A stretch of DNA of 64,000 nt from Paenibacillus sp. sptzw28 (GCF_019550795.1 NZ_CP080545.1:5685501-5749500); one strand, 5' to 3'; numbered from the stretch's first letter, positions 1-7,935 are shown. Made by a program: numbers and translations. Notes: generated by a model not told the origin, from the sequence alone.

Positions 1-343
1 GCTCCAGAATCGTATTAGCCTGCAGCAGAAGAAAGCCAAGTGCGGTATCGACAACGTCAGTCGAGGTAAGACCGTAATGAACCCACTTGCGCTCGGGACC
101 TACCGTTTCGGATACCGCGCGCGTGAAGGCGATGACGTCATGCCGCGTTTCCAGTTCGATCTCGTTAATGCGGTCGATGTTGAAGGTCGCGCTTCTGCGG
201 AGCGCTTCAACGTCCTCCCGTGGAATTACGCCGAGCTCTACCCAAGCCTCGCACGCGCAAAGCTCAACCTCGAGCCACGCCTTAAATTTGTTCTCTTCGG
301 TCCAGATCGCTCTCATTTCCGGTCTGCTGTAACGTTCTAACAT
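1..343 (-). CDS. purB: Adenylosuccinate lyase, N-terminal part (truncated by window edge)
   Basis: Adenylosuccinate lyase acts twice in purine synthesis, releasing fumarate from SAICAR and from adenylosuccinate. Only about the first 114 residues lie inside the window; the rest is beyond base 1. The protein begins [14 protein letters not shown], the classic PurB opening, and continues with [15 protein letters not shown], which carries a conserved substrate-contact His and the TS(T/S)D motif. The start is the ATG 7 bases after the purK stop; its ribosome site (GGAGGGT) lies inside the last purK codons, so the genes are translationally linked. It is the third gene of the purE-purK-purB operon. 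Confidence 0.95.
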   Translation of the reverse strand, partial: MLERYSRPEMRAIWTEENKFKAWLEVELCACEAWVELGVIPREDVEALRRSATFNIDRINEIELETRHDVIAFTRAVSETVGPERKWVHYGLTSTDVVDTALGFLLLQANTILE

Positions 344-349
344 GACTTG

Positions 350-1534
350 TCATACCCTCCAAATGTTCGTTTCGGAAATCCAGTCCAGCGCCGTGTCGAC
401 ATCAGCCGCCAGCACATTGACATGGCCCATCTTCCGTTTATCTTTTGCCTCATGCTTACCATACATGTGTACCTTCGGCGCGACTTCCAGCCGCTGCGCG
501 GCTTGATCGGCCTCAGCCATGCGCTCAAGCAGCGGTTCCACGTGCTCGCCGAGCACGTTCACCATCACGACCGGCGTCAGCAGAGACGTATCGCCAAGCG
601 GCAGGCCGCAGATCGCGCGGACATGCTGTTCGAACTGCGAAGTACGGCACGCTTCCATCGTATAATGCCCGCTGTTATGCGGCCTTGGCGCCAGCTCGTT
701 GACGAACAGCTCCCCTTCGGCCGTGAGGAACAGCTCGACTGCAACAAGTCCGACAACTCCAAGCCCTTCGGCAATACGCGCCGCGAGTCTCCGGGCTTCG
801 CTCTGAACCGACTCCTCTATCCTTGCAGGCACGATCGACAGATGTAAAATATTTTCCACATGAACATTTTCCGATGCGGGGAATGTTCGGATTTCGCCCT
901 GCGGATTTCTCGCCGCAATAACGGATAGCTCTTTGTCGAAACGGATAAACCGCTCAAGGACGAGCTCCGTGCGCGCGCGGCTGAGCGTCTCGAACGCTTC
1001 GTCGATTTCCGCTTCGCTGCGAATCACCCACTGGCCTTTGCCGTCATAGCCGCCGGTCGCCGTCTTGAGCACGCACGGCAAACCGAACCGGGCAACCGCC
1101 GAGCGAAGCTCGTCTGCGCTGCGGATTTCGCTGTACGGCGCAACCTGCACGCCGGCCGCCTCAATCGCACGCTTCTCGCGCAGCCGGTGCTGCGTCGTGT
1201 AAAGCAGCTCGCTGCCCTGCGGCACATACGATTCCTTCATCAGCATAGCCGCGACATCGGCATCGACATTTTCAAATTCGTAGGTGATGACATCCGCCCG
1301 CTTCGCCAGTTCTCTGGCCGCTTCGCGGTTGTCGTAGTCCGCGACGATTTGCTCCGCTACCTGACCGCACGGCGCATCCGCAGTCGGATCAAGGGTGACG
1401 AAACGGTAGCCCATTGCGCTTCCGGCATGTGCCATCATCCGGCCAAGCTGGCCGCCGCCAAGAATACCGATCGTTGAGCCGGGCAGTATAACCTTCACCT
1501 TCGAGTCCGCTCCGCGCTTCGCCGTTTTATTCAT
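350..1534 (-). CDS. purK: 5-(carboxyamino)imidazole ribonucleotide synthase
   Basis: PurK uses ATP and bicarbonate to carboxylate AIR to N5-CAIR. The 394-residue protein has the family's usual length and ATP-grasp layout. Near residue 22 is [13 protein letters not shown], the dinucleotide-like N-terminal fold; residues around 155-165 read [13 protein letters not shown], the ATP-grasp glycine loop; [13 protein letters not shown] is the conserved C-terminal PurK motif. The start overlaps the purE stop by 4 bases (ATGA), a typical coupled junction. There is a short charged N-terminal extension (about 20 residues, rich in Lys/Ser) before the core fold; a later start was not preferred because the ATGA overlap supports this one. 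Confidence 0.95.
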   Translation of the reverse strand: MNKTAKRGADSKVKVILPGSTIGILGGGQLGRMMAHAGSAMGYRFVTLDPTADAPCGQVAEQIVADYDNREAARELAKRADVITYEFENVDADVAAMLMKESYVPQGSELLYTTQHRLREKRAIEAAGVQVAPYSEIRSADELRSAVARFGLPCVLKTATGGYDGKGQWVIRSEAEIDEAFETLSRARTELVLERFIRFDKELSVIAARNPQGEIRTFPASENVHVENILHLSIVPARIEESVQSEARRLAARIAEGLGVVGLVAVELFLTAEGELFVNELAPRPHNSGHYTMEACRTSQFEQHVRAICGLPLGDTSLLTPVVMVNVLGEHVEPLLERMAEADQAAQRLEVAPKVHMYGKHEAKDKRKMGHVNVLAADVDTALDWISETNIWRV

Positions 1535-2016
1535 AGCGTCTCACTGCTTTCCAGCACCTCGCGCTGAATCCGGTCGCGTCTGGCCTGTACGCGCGCCTGC
1601 ACGTCCGGATCGAATGCGCCGAGGATTTGCGCTGCGAGGAGTCCCGCGTTCGTGCCCCCTGCATTGCCGATCGCTACAGTAGCGACGGGGATTCCGCCGG
1701 GCATCTGAACGATCGACAGAAGCGAATCGAGCCCGTTCAAGTTCGAGGACTTGACGGGCACGCCAATAACCGGAAGGATCGTTTTTGCAGCGACCATGCC
1801 GGGTAAATGTGCGGCTCCGCCTGCGCCCGCGATGATCACTTTCAATCCCCGGGATGCGGCGGTTTCCGCGTATTCAAACATGAGATCAGGCGTCCGGTGA
1901 GCCGAAACGACCTTCTTCTCATAAGCAATTTGCAGTTCATCCAAGACGTCACAGGCTAACTTCATCGTGTCCCAATCGGACTTGCTGCCCATAATGACGC
2001 CCACCTTCGCTGACAT
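1531..2016 (-). CDS. purE: N5-carboxyaminoimidazole ribonucleotide mutase
   Basis: PurE converts N5-CAIR to CAIR, the step after PurK. The 161-residue product opens [18 protein letters not shown], the diagnostic class I PurE motif, and has SAHRTPD (catalytic His region) and the glycine-rich [12 protein letters not shown]. The reading frame stays open further upstream, but that extension lies in a repeat; the chosen ATG has AAAGGTGG ten bases before it and matches family length. It is the first gene of the operon, downstream of a guanine riboswitch, a terminator and a tandem repeat, so its expression should fall when purines are plentiful. Confidence 0.96.
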   Translation of the reverse strand: MSAKVGVIMGSKSDWDTMKLACDVLDELQIAYEKKVVSAHRTPDLMFEYAETAASRGLKVIIAGAGGAAHLPGMVAAKTILPVIGVPVKSSNLNGLDSLLSIVQMPGGIPVATVAIGNAGGTNAGLLAAQILGAFDPDVQARVQARRDRIQREVLESSETL

Positions 2017-2054
2017 GCGATTATAACCACCTTTTGTATAAAGTGTAATCCAGC

Positions 2055-2299
2055 AAGGTGAAACGGCCGAACGCCGTCCATTAGGCGGCGGAGCGCGTTT
2101 CATTCCGGAGAAATATAAGTCCCAGTATAAGCGTGAAACTTATACTTTCTTATATTTCAAGGTGAAACGGCTGTCGCTTCGCACGAACCATTAGCGCGTT
2201 ACTGTTGCGCTTGGTTCTGTGCCGTCGCGGCGGAGCGCGTTTCATTCCGGAGAATATAAGCCCCAGCATAAGCGTGAAGCCTATACTTTCTTATATTTC
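2055..2299 (-). repeat. Tandem palindromic intergenic repeat (two copies) in the purE leader
   Basis: Two copies of the same block follow each other, 2055-2158 and 2159-2299. Each starts with AAGGTGAAACGGC and ends with a nearly identical segment of about 73 bases. At the end of each is a stem-loop: in copy 1 GAAATATAAG (2110-2119) pairs perfectly with 2149-2158, and inside it GTATAAG (2125-2131) pairs with 2139-2145; copy 2 has the same plan with a bulge and a few changes. The block lies between the leader terminator and the purE ribosome site, so it is transcribed as RNA hairpins. I see similar AAAGTAT-containing palindromes at 11035-11074 and 36527-36569. Function unknown; a mobile or amplified intergenic palindrome is likely. 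Confidence 0.8.
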
Positions 2300-2300
2300 G

Positions 2301-2363
2301 AAAAAAAAGTCCCTCAGCACCGGTTCCGCCTGGAACGCTTCGGGACACGAACAGCCGCTGAGG
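2301..2363 (-). terminator. Intrinsic terminator of the purE leader
   Basis: In minus-strand sense CCTCAGC pairs with GCTGAGG around a long imperfect stem, followed by GAC and a run of eight or nine T. It lies about 135 bases after the riboswitch, so it is the likely off-state terminator for the purE operon. The long gap between aptamer and terminator is unusual for this riboswitch class. Confidence 0.8.
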
Positions 2364-2497
2364 CAAAGAATTCCGCGCTTACCTATTCGAGATCATCCGG
2401 CTTCGCTTATTCACTCGCTGCGGGCAGGTGTTCCCTCAAGATAAAGACAACAGCAGGCTGCCCCTTCAAGGCGGCAACCTGATTCTTTGTTCATGGG

Positions 2498-2564
2498 CTC
2501 GTAGTCCGAAAATTAACGGTTTCCGGGTAGATACTCTCAGGCCTTATTCCCAAGGATATACGAG
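2498..2564 (-). promoter_or_regulatory. Purine riboswitch, guanine class (purE operon)
   Basis: The transcribed strand shows the purine aptamer plan: P1 CTCGTA/TACGAG, the J1/2 element ATATCC, GGGAATAAGGCC and the invariant TATCTACCCGG, then ACCGTTAATTTTCGG and the 3' strand of P1 (GGACTACGAG). The discriminator base in GACTAC is C (position 74 of the xpt numbering), which by established rules selects guanine or hypoxanthine; adenine aptamers have T there. The P3 stem (CCGGAAACCG/CGG) is short. Ligand binding should favour the downstream terminator and shut off purE-purK-purB. Confidence 0.92.
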
Positions 2565-2602
2565 GCTCATCATTAATCGACAAATGACCTTTTTTCTCTT
2601 CT

Positions 2603-2631
2603 AGTTTAACAATCCCATGTCAGATTGTCAA
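2603..2631 (-). promoter_or_regulatory. SigA-type promoter of the purE operon
   Basis: TTGACA (2626-2631) and TAAACT (2603-2608) are separated by 17 bases on the minus strand. Transcription would begin near 2596, about 30 bases before the riboswitch aptamer. Confidence 0.8.
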
Positions 2632-2636
2632 CGCGA

Positions 2637-2680
2637 AAACACGAACATTAAGCGATTTATTTGATTTATAGTTCGCTTTT
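2637..2680 (-). promoter_or_regulatory. PurR binding site: convergent PurBox pair
   Basis: Two 13-base matches to the Bacillus PurBox (AWWWCCGAACWWT) face each other: 2637-2649 matches at 11 of 13 positions (CGAAC core at 2642-2646) and 2668-2680 matches in reverse at 12 of 13 (GTTCG core at 2671-2675). They are 18 bases apart and lie just upstream of the -35 box, roughly -41 to -84, the arrangement known for B. subtilis pur promoters. The purE operon therefore appears to have both PurR control of initiation and riboswitch control of elongation. The PurR protein itself is not in the window. Confidence 0.72.
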
Positions 2681-2836
2681 TCACTGCCTGCCGACGGGAC
2701 TATTTCCGGTCATAAATTATAGTATTTGTCATGGTCGGCAGTTTCACCCGCCGGGAAGCTGCCGATCATCGCAACCCCATATTATTGCTGCCGGCGTTTT
2801 GAAGAGATCAGCAGCCTTGTACTTGTTCAGAAACCT

Positions 2837-2888
2837 ATTGACTGACGAGTCAATGGAGATATAGAATGACATTGACCGGCCAGTCAAT
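2837..2888 (+). promoter_or_regulatory. Promoter with two TetR-type operators
   Basis: Two 18-bp palindromes of the same form, ATTGACY-N4-RGTCAAT, occupy 2837-2854 and 2871-2888. Between them is a promoter: TTGACT at 2838-2843, 18 bases, TAGAAT at 2862-2867. Operator 1 covers the -35 box and operator 2 covers the start site and early transcript, so a bound repressor would block both. The operon's third gene encodes a TetR-family protein, the obvious ligand-responsive repressor. Assignment of this protein to these sites is inference. Confidence 0.75.
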
Positions 2889-2920
2889 TTGATTTTCCAT
2901 TCAAAGGAGGGCTCCGCCGC

Positions 2921-3796
2921 GTGAACGCCATCATCGATATTAGGCACTTAACGAAAACATACGATAAGAGCAGAGGAATTACGGATTTGACCTTCTCCAT
3001 TCTTGAAGGCGAGGTATTCGGGTTCATCGGTCCGAACGGCGCAGGGAAGAGCACGACAATCCGAACGCTGCTCGGTTTGATTTACCCTTCGAGCGGAAGT
3101 GCGGCCATTTATGGGAAAGACGTCGTGAAGCACTCGAGGGAAATCAGACAGAGCATCGGCTACCTTCCGTCCGAGGTCCACTACTACGACGATATGACGG
3201 TGGCGGATTTGCTGAGCTACTCGGCCGCCTTCCACAAGTACAACGGCAAGAGGAGAATGGTGGAGCTGGCGCAGCGGCTCGATCTTGACTTAAGCAGGAA
3301 GATCGAGGACCTCTCCTTCGGCAACCGGAAGAAGGTCGGAATCGTTCAGGCACTCCTTCACGAGCCCAGACTGCTTATTCTCGATGAACCGACGGGAGGC
3401 CTCGACCCGCTCATGCAGCATGCTTTCTTCGAGCTGCTCGCGGAAGAACGGAACAAAGGGGCGACCATCTTCTTCTCCTCCCACATTCTCAGCGAAGTTC
3501 AGAAGATGTGCGACCGGGTAGCCATTATTAAAGAAGGCCGGCTCATTAAAGTCGAAACCGTAGATAATCTCATCAGAAATAACCTGAAAAACATTACTTT
3601 AACTCTTGATCAACCTCACACGCTTGAACTCCAGTTCGAAGGCATCATCAGACAGGAAGTTCAAGGCAGCGATTTGAAGCTGATGTACAGCGGCGATATG
3701 AGAACGCTAATTAACCGTATTGCGGACCTTCCGTTTAGGGATATTCGGATTGAAGAGCCCGCCTTGGATGAAATCTTCATGCATTATTATCAATAA
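2921..3796 (+). CDS. ABC transporter ATP-binding protein (drug/bacitracin-type exporter family)
   Basis: A cytoplasmic ATPase that would energise the membrane partner encoded 19 bases downstream. The 291-residue protein has Walker A GPNGAGKST near residue 40, an ABC signature of the unusual form LSFGNRKK, Walker B LLILDEPTGGLDP, and the H-loop FFSSHIL, followed by a C-terminal domain of about 80 residues typical of ABC-2 type exporters. Translation starts at GTG, supported by AAAGGAGG ten bases ahead. It is the first gene of a TetR-controlled operon. The substrate is unknown; such pairs often export drugs, peptides or lipids. Confidence 0.9.
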   Translation: MNAIIDIRHLTKTYDKSRGITDLTFSILEGEVFGFIGPNGAGKSTTIRTLLGLIYPSSGSAAIYGKDVVKHSREIRQSIGYLPSEVHYYDDMTVADLLSYSAAFHKYNGKRRMVELAQRLDLDLSRKIEDLSFGNRKKVGIVQALLHEPRLLILDEPTGGLDPLMQHAFFELLAEERNKGATIFFSSHILSEVQKMCDRVAIIKEGRLIKVETVDNLIRNNLKNITLTLDQPHTLELQFEGIIRQEVQGSDLKLMYSGDMRTLINRIADLPFRDIRIEEPALDEIFMHYYQ

Positions 3797-3815
3797 GAAC
3801 CGGGAGTGAACGGGT

Positions 3816-4613
3816 ATGATTCTGAGAAGGGAAATTAAGAGAAATCTGAAGGGTCTTATAATATGGAGCATCGTTATCTGCGGCATCGTGCTGCTCATGC
3901 TGAGCATCTATCCTCAGATGGCCGAGCAGCAGAAAGGCCTCGACGCTATGCTCGAAGCCTATCCGGATGGTCTGAAAAAAGCGTTTGGCATGGATAAACT
4001 CGACTTCGGTACTTTAATTGGCTTCTATGCCGTAGAAGTCTACATGATGACGACTTTGCTTGGCGGCATCTATGCTTCGATGCTGGCATCCAATATTTTA
4101 GTTAAAGAGCAGTCCGAGAAAACAATTGAATTTCTGCTCTCCAAACCGGTCACCCGAACCCGGATCGCAGCGGAGAAATGGCTGGCCGTCCTGCTCAATG
4201 TAATGGTCTTTAATGCTGTCGTTGTGGCCGCCAGCCTGATCGGATTTCAATTCGGGAGGGACTCTGGAGTCGATGCCGGAACGTTCGCGCTGCTTGCTGT
4301 AGGCGGGTTTCTGCTGCATCTGACTTTTGCCGGCGTCTCCTTCCTGCTGTCCGCCATTGTGCGAAGAAGCAGAACGGTTGTTTCGGTATCGCTTGGCCTT
4401 GTATTTGTCACATACTTCTTCAGCATTATGGCAGGCGTATCGGAAAAGCTTGATTTTCTCAAATTTGTCAGTCCGTTTAAGTACGTCGATGCAGCTGGTA
4501 TAATAAAGAATAACGCGCTTGATCCGGTCTATTTGTGCATCATGCTCGGGATCATTGTTCTGTCAGTGCTCAGCGCGCACTGGTATTTTAATCGAAAAGA
4601 TATTTCCGTTTAG
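3816..4613 (+). CDS. ABC-2 type transporter permease
   Basis: A 265-residue integral membrane protein, the permease of the preceding ATPase. About six hydrophobic stretches are visible: residues about 10-32 (LKGLIIWSIVICGIVLLMLS), a pair around 65-90, one near 125-150, one near 160-185, one near 190-210, and one at the C-terminus (LCIMLGIIVLSVLSA). The region VKEQSEKTIEFLLSKPVTR is the conserved cytoplasmic coupling segment of ABC-2 permeases. Start ATG has GGGAG upstream. It lies 19 bases after the ATPase gene. Confidence 0.88.
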   Translation: MILRREIKRNLKGLIIWSIVICGIVLLMLSIYPQMAEQQKGLDAMLEAYPDGLKKAFGMDKLDFGTLIGFYAVEVYMMTTLLGGIYASMLASNILVKEQSEKTIEFLLSKPVTRTRIAAEKWLAVLLNVMVFNAVVVAASLIGFQFGRDSGVDAGTFALLAVGGFLLHLTFAGVSFLLSAIVRRSRTVVSVSLGLVFVTYFFSIMAGVSEKLDFLKFVSPFKYVDAAGIIKNNALDPVYLCIMLGIIVLSVLSAHWYFNRKDISV

Positions 4614-4645
4614 AGCGGGTAAAGTAAAAAGTAGAGGTGTTTGAA

Positions 4646-5293
4646 GTGTATCCAGCTTTCGAGAAGCTTCCCGGAGAGAAAAAGGTGCTTATCCTGACCA
4701 TTTGCATCGATGAATTTTCCAAAAACGGGTATGAGAACACCTCTACCGATACGATTACCGGACGGGCAGGGATTTCGAAGGGCATTCTGTTCCACTACTT
4801 CAAGAGCAAGAAAAACTTGTTTCTTGCAGTCTTCGAGCATTGTTTAAAGCTGCTCGTCGAGGTCACGATGGAACAAATCGATAAACTCGCAACGACTGAT
4901 TTTTTCGAGCGGATTAAGGCGATTATTCTTATAAAGCAAAGTGTAGCGATACAATATTTCCAAGAAACGCAGCTGGTTCTAAAAACGATGTCTCAACCCC
5001 CGGTTCCGGTTAAGAGCGAAATCGGGACAATGGTTGCCGATTATGAACGAACATTCGGGGACCCTCTTTCTCTTCATGCAGTCTTCAAGGGGGAACTGGT
5101 CTCCTCGCTGCCGCTGCGCGAAGGCGTCTCCGGAGAGAGTGTCTTTAATTTGACCATTATGATGCTCACTCAAATATCCAACAAATATATGCAGTTGTAC
5201 ACAACGAACAAGGACATGCCCGCGCACTATGAATCGGTTGCAAAGGAAATCGACGAATACATCGAAATTATCAAATATGGGGTTTACAGGTAA
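4646..5293 (+). CDS. TetR/AcrR-family transcriptional regulator
   Basis: A 215-residue one-component repressor. Residues about 14-60 form the TetR helix-turn-helix: FSKNGYENTSTDTITGRAGI followed by SKGILFHYFKSKKNLF, the typical recognition and stabilising helices. The rest is a helical ligand-binding domain. I place the start at the GTG preceded by AGAGGTG at six bases; an in-frame GTG nine bases earlier has no ribosome site. As last gene of the ABC exporter operon, it probably represses the operon through the paired operators upstream. Its stop codon region overlaps the convergent gene by 10 bases. Confidence 0.88.
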   Translation: MYPAFEKLPGEKKVLILTICIDEFSKNGYENTSTDTITGRAGISKGILFHYFKSKKNLFLAVFEHCLKLLVEVTMEQIDKLATTDFFERIKAIILIKQSVAIQYFQETQLVLKTMSQPPVPVKSEIGTMVADYERTFGDPLSLHAVFKGELVSSLPLREGVSGESVFNLTIMMLTQISNKYMQLYTTNKDMPAHYESVAKEIDEYIEIIKYGVYR

Positions 5294-5862
5294 AGATGAA
5301 TCAGAAACAACACAATAAACATGACGGCTGCAGCGAAGTGCCATTTCCTGTGGATCGCCGATTGTATCTTCTTCTTTCTGGCCCTGGAATAATAGATCCC
5401 CAGCCCGCTTACTATGGCAAGGCCTGTAAATGCGCTTAAGCCTGTGATAAGGTCCTTCGTGCTGTGCTGATCTATGAAGAGGAAGAAGCATCCGTGGCTG
5501 ACTGCGACAATAAGGATAAACCAGCCTATAAAGGTGTGATTGCGTTTTAGAAACAGCATGACGCTTCTGAGCAGCGGTAGAAGAAACGCCGGTTTACTCT
5601 TGAGCCGCCCAATCAGCTCACGAAGCACCCAGTAGCCGGCGGCGCCGAATATGCCGAACTCAGCTGGTTTGGCGATTAATGTGCCGATGTCTTTCAAGCT
5701 CCGCTGGAAACCGGGCGACTGCGAACCGGCAAGCACCCGGGACCAGGAGTCGGACAATGTAATGAAGAGGGCTGCGGAAGTCAGCGTCATAACCGCCAGT
5801 AAACATACTCTAAGCAGAGCGGTTAACGGTAAGCTCTTTACCGCTTGCAGCAATCGGGTCAT
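5284..5862 (-). CDS. Ferric-reductase-like transmembrane protein (putative b-type cytochrome)
   Basis: A 192-residue membrane protein with about five hydrophobic segments (roughly residues 14-36, 66-84, 108-130, 138-158, 173-192). Two helices each carry a pair of His with identical spacing: H109/H123 in the third and H175/H189 in the last. Bis-His pairs 14 residues apart in two helices are the haem-coordination pattern of ferric reductase/NOX-type and MsrQ-type domains, so a two-haem transmembrane electron carrier is likely. No FAD or NAD domain is attached. The start ATG has GGAAGGAAG upstream; longer in-frame starts run through a terminator. It is monocistronic and converges on the TetR gene with a 10-base overlap. 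Confidence 0.65.
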   Translation of the reverse strand: MTRLLQAVKSLPLTALLRVCLLAVMTLTSAALFITLSDSWSRVLAGSQSPGFQRSLKDIGTLIAKPAEFGIFGAAGYWVLRELIGRLKSKPAFLLPLLRSVMLFLKRNHTFIGWFILIVAVSHGCFFLFIDQHSTKDLITGLSAFTGLAIVSGLGIYYSRARKKKIQSAIHRKWHFAAAVMFIVLFLIHLYL

Positions 5863-5939
5863 TGGGCGCACTTCCTTCCAGGTCGTATTGTGTTTGGCAA
5901 CAGTATAATCCGTCCATATTAAAATCTGATGAGAAATGC

Positions 5940-5975
5940 AAAAAAGACAGCGCCCGGTCCAGCGCTGTCTTTTTT
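5940..5975 (-). terminator. Bidirectional intrinsic terminator after the purine permease gene
   Basis: GACAGCGC pairs with GCGCTGTC and is flanked by runs of six A and six T, so it can work on either strand. It serves the permease gene ending at 5993 and also insulates the next minus-strand gene. Confidence 0.85.
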
Positions 5976-5992
5976 GCCTTCTATTCACGATG

Positions 5993-7381
5993 TTAACCTT
6001 CGCTGCCGATAAAAGCATACCGTGCAATAATAAGAATGGCCAGTATCCACATGAGCCAGTGTATGTTGTATTTTGCTTTTCCTGCCAGATTGGCGATTGC
6101 AGCAAGCAGAACATACGTCACGATGCCGAATGAAATACCATTAGCAATGTTATAAGTGAACGGCATAAGCGCAATCGTCAGGAAAGCCGGAATCGCATAT
6201 ACCATATCCTGAAAATCGATTTCTTTCACCGATTGCATCATGAGCACACCAACGATGATTAGTGCGGCAGCCGTTGCCGACCCGGGAATAAGTGAAATAA
6301 TGGGCCACAGGAACAAGGCAGCAAGGAATGCCACGCCGGTCGTTACCGCCGTCAGACCTGTCCGTCCGCCCTGAGCGATACCCGCCGAGCTCTCGATGTA
6401 GGCCGTAACGGTACTCGTTCCTAACATTGCTCCGCCGCTAACACCGATCGCATCAACGAACATCGCCTTGCCGACCCGCTTCTTGCCTTTCTCGGGGTCC
6501 TTCATAATGCCGGCGCGATTGGCCGTCCCGACCAGCGTGCCGAATGTATCGAAAAGCTCGACGAATGTGAAGGTCGCGATAACAGAGATGATCCCTGTAT
6601 GCCACACGCCTGCAAAGTCGAAGTCCCAGAAGTTCAGCTCGCCGAAGTTCGGCGCCCACGACTGGCCTTCGAACGCGGCGCCGACATTAACGTTTCCGGT
6701 AATAATCGCGACGACAGTAGTACCGAGAATCCCCCATAATATAGCTCCCGGCACGCGGAGAACCATGAGCACGGCAATGAGCAGCAGGCCGATCAACGTT
6801 AAATAAACGCTCGGATTCTCCAGGCTTCCCATGTGAAATACGGTTTCAAACCCAAGCACATCCGTAAATACGCCCTTTGGAATATCAGTGACCGTTTCGA
6901 CCCCGACTGTCAGCAGGCCGCTGTTCTTCAGGCCGATAATCGTAATGAACAGCCCGATACCGACCGTGATCGCATGCTTTAAGCTGTCTGGAACAGCGGT
7001 AATGAGCATCTGGCGGATTTGAGTTAGAGTTAGTATGAGAAAAATAATTCCCGAGATGAACACGGCTGTAAGCGCCATTTCCGGAGTAATCGGGGAATTG
7101 GTCGCTTTCGATGCCAGTACCGTCGTTGCAAAATAGGCATTGAGTCCCATGCCCGGCGCAAGGGCTACCGGAAAATTAACGAAGAGGCCCATCGCGATTG
7201 TGAATATTCCGGCTGCGAGTGCAGTGGCCAGGAAGACCGAATAGACGTTAAGGCCGGCACCGCCTAGAATACCCGGATTGACGGCCAATATATAAGCCAT
7301 CGTCATGAAAGTCGTAAGGCCTGCCATAATCTCTGTCCGTACATTTGTTCCGTTTTCCTTCAGACGAAAGAAACCTTCCAT
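5993..7381 (-). CDS. pbuG: AzgA-family purine (guanine/hypoxanthine) permease
   Basis: A 462-residue NCS2/AzgA-type permease that imports purine bases with protons. The N-terminus MEGFFRLKENGTNVRTEI followed by AGLTTFMTMAYILAVNP is characteristic of the PbuG/PbuO/AzgA group, and about a dozen hydrophobic segments fill the protein. I chose the ATG with GGGGAGGG just ahead; an in-frame upstream start would run into the leader terminator. A guanine riboswitch and terminator precede the gene, which fits a purine-base importer switched off when guanine is abundant. PbuO is a close alternative name, since both are guanine/hypoxanthine carriers. Confidence 0.88.
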   Translation of the reverse strand: MEGFFRLKENGTNVRTEIMAGLTTFMTMAYILAVNPGILGGAGLNVYSVFLATALAAGIFTIAMGLFVNFPVALAPGMGLNAYFATTVLASKATNSPITPEMALTAVFISGIIFLILTLTQIRQMLITAVPDSLKHAITVGIGLFITIIGLKNSGLLTVGVETVTDIPKGVFTDVLGFETVFHMGSLENPSVYLTLIGLLLIAVLMVLRVPGAILWGILGTTVVAIITGNVNVGAAFEGQSWAPNFGELNFWDFDFAGVWHTGIISVIATFTFVELFDTFGTLVGTANRAGIMKDPEKGKKRVGKAMFVDAIGVSGGAMLGTSTVTAYIESSAGIAQGGRTGLTAVTTGVAFLAALFLWPIISLIPGSATAAALIIVGVLMMQSVKEIDFQDMVYAIPAFLTIALMPFTYNIANGISFGIVTYVLLAAIANLAGKAKYNIHWLMWILAILIIARYAFIGSEG

Positions 7382-7472
7382 TTTTGTAAAGCCCTCCCCA
7401 AAAAATGTGTTCAGAACAAACAAAACCCAAGAAAATGATGCCATAGGCGGCATGCTCTCTCAGGTTACGCGC

Positions 7473-7512
7473 AAAACAAGAAAAGGCGGCACGGCGGACC
7501 GTTACCCGTGCC
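7473..7512 (-). terminator. Riboswitch-controlled terminator before the purine permease
   Basis: On the minus strand GGCACGG pairs with CCGTGCC around ACGGTCCG-like loop bases, followed by GCC and TTTTCTTGTTTT. It starts about 18 bases after the aptamer, the usual expression platform of transcription-off purine riboswitches. Confidence 0.85.
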
Positions 7513-7529
7513 TAACGATTTCTTGCTTC

Positions 7530-7593
7530 TCGTAGCCAGATCATTTACGGTGACCTCGTAGAGACTCTCAAGCCGATTCTTGAGATTATACGA
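7530..7593 (-). promoter_or_regulatory. Purine riboswitch, guanine class (permease gene)
   Basis: Minus-strand RNA reads TCGTATAATCTCAAGAAT, then GGCTTGAGAGTCTCTACGAG, then GTCACCGTAAATGATCTGGC and TACGA. P1 is TCGTA/TACGA, the TCTCTAC J2/3 element is intact, and the discriminator in GGCTAC is C, which predicts guanine/hypoxanthine recognition. The aptamer is directly followed by a strong terminator. Confidence 0.93.
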
Positions 7594-7625
7594 AAAGGTA
7601 TGCAGTTTGTATAAGTGATTCTATT

Positions 7626-7655
7626 ATTCTAAGGATCGTTCGACAAAAAAGTCAA
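7626..7655 (-). promoter_or_regulatory. SigA-type promoter of the purine permease gene
   Basis: TTGACT (7650-7655) and TAGAAT (7626-7631) are 18 bases apart, about 35 bases upstream of the riboswitch aptamer. Confidence 0.7.
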
Positions 7656-7770
7656 CAGTAAAAATAGGACATGACGCTCTGTTATTTACAGTAATTCAAG
7701 CAAGAGACAGTCAGAACATGAATCGATTATGTAACAGAGGATCAAAAAGACTAACTCACCTTTTTTGTAT

Positions 7771-7805
7771 CTAATAAAATAATTAAGAGGGCCATCGCCC
7801 TCTTA
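7771..7805 (-). terminator. Intrinsic terminator downstream of the small lipoprotein gene
   Basis: AAGAGGGC pairs with GCCCTCTT around GATG, followed by AATTATTTTATT on the minus strand. It ends the transcript of the short lipoprotein gene just upstream. Confidence 0.65.
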
Positions 7806-7827
7806 ACATGGTTAACTTTTTATCCAA

Positions 7828-7935
7828 TTAATCTAAATATAACATCAAGAAGTTTTTCATATTTTGGGCCCCGCAACCCGACATTATTAGAACAAGGGCA
7901 CAAACAATTCCTATAATAACCGTTACTTTTTTCAT
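7828..7935 (-). CDS. Very small putative lipoprotein (35 residues)
   Basis: The product MKKVTVIIGIVCALVLIM is followed by the lipobox-like SGCG and a short tail AQNMKNFLMLYLD. The basic start, hydrophobic core and Cys at a lipobox position (residue 21) suggest a secreted lipopeptide, similar to the many tiny entericidin-like lipoproteins of Bacillales. GGAGG lies 11 bases before the ATG and a terminator follows the stop. No homologue is recognised, and the coding claim rests on the signal peptide, ribosome site and terminator. Confidence 0.5.
   Translation of the reverse strand: MKKVTVIIGIVCALVLIMSGCGAQNMKNFLMLYLD

Noticed and set aside
2017..2103. A longer N-terminus for PurE
   Set aside because: The extra 29 residues lie in the repeat and read [14 protein letters not shown], unrelated to PurE; the internal ATG has a strong ribosome site.
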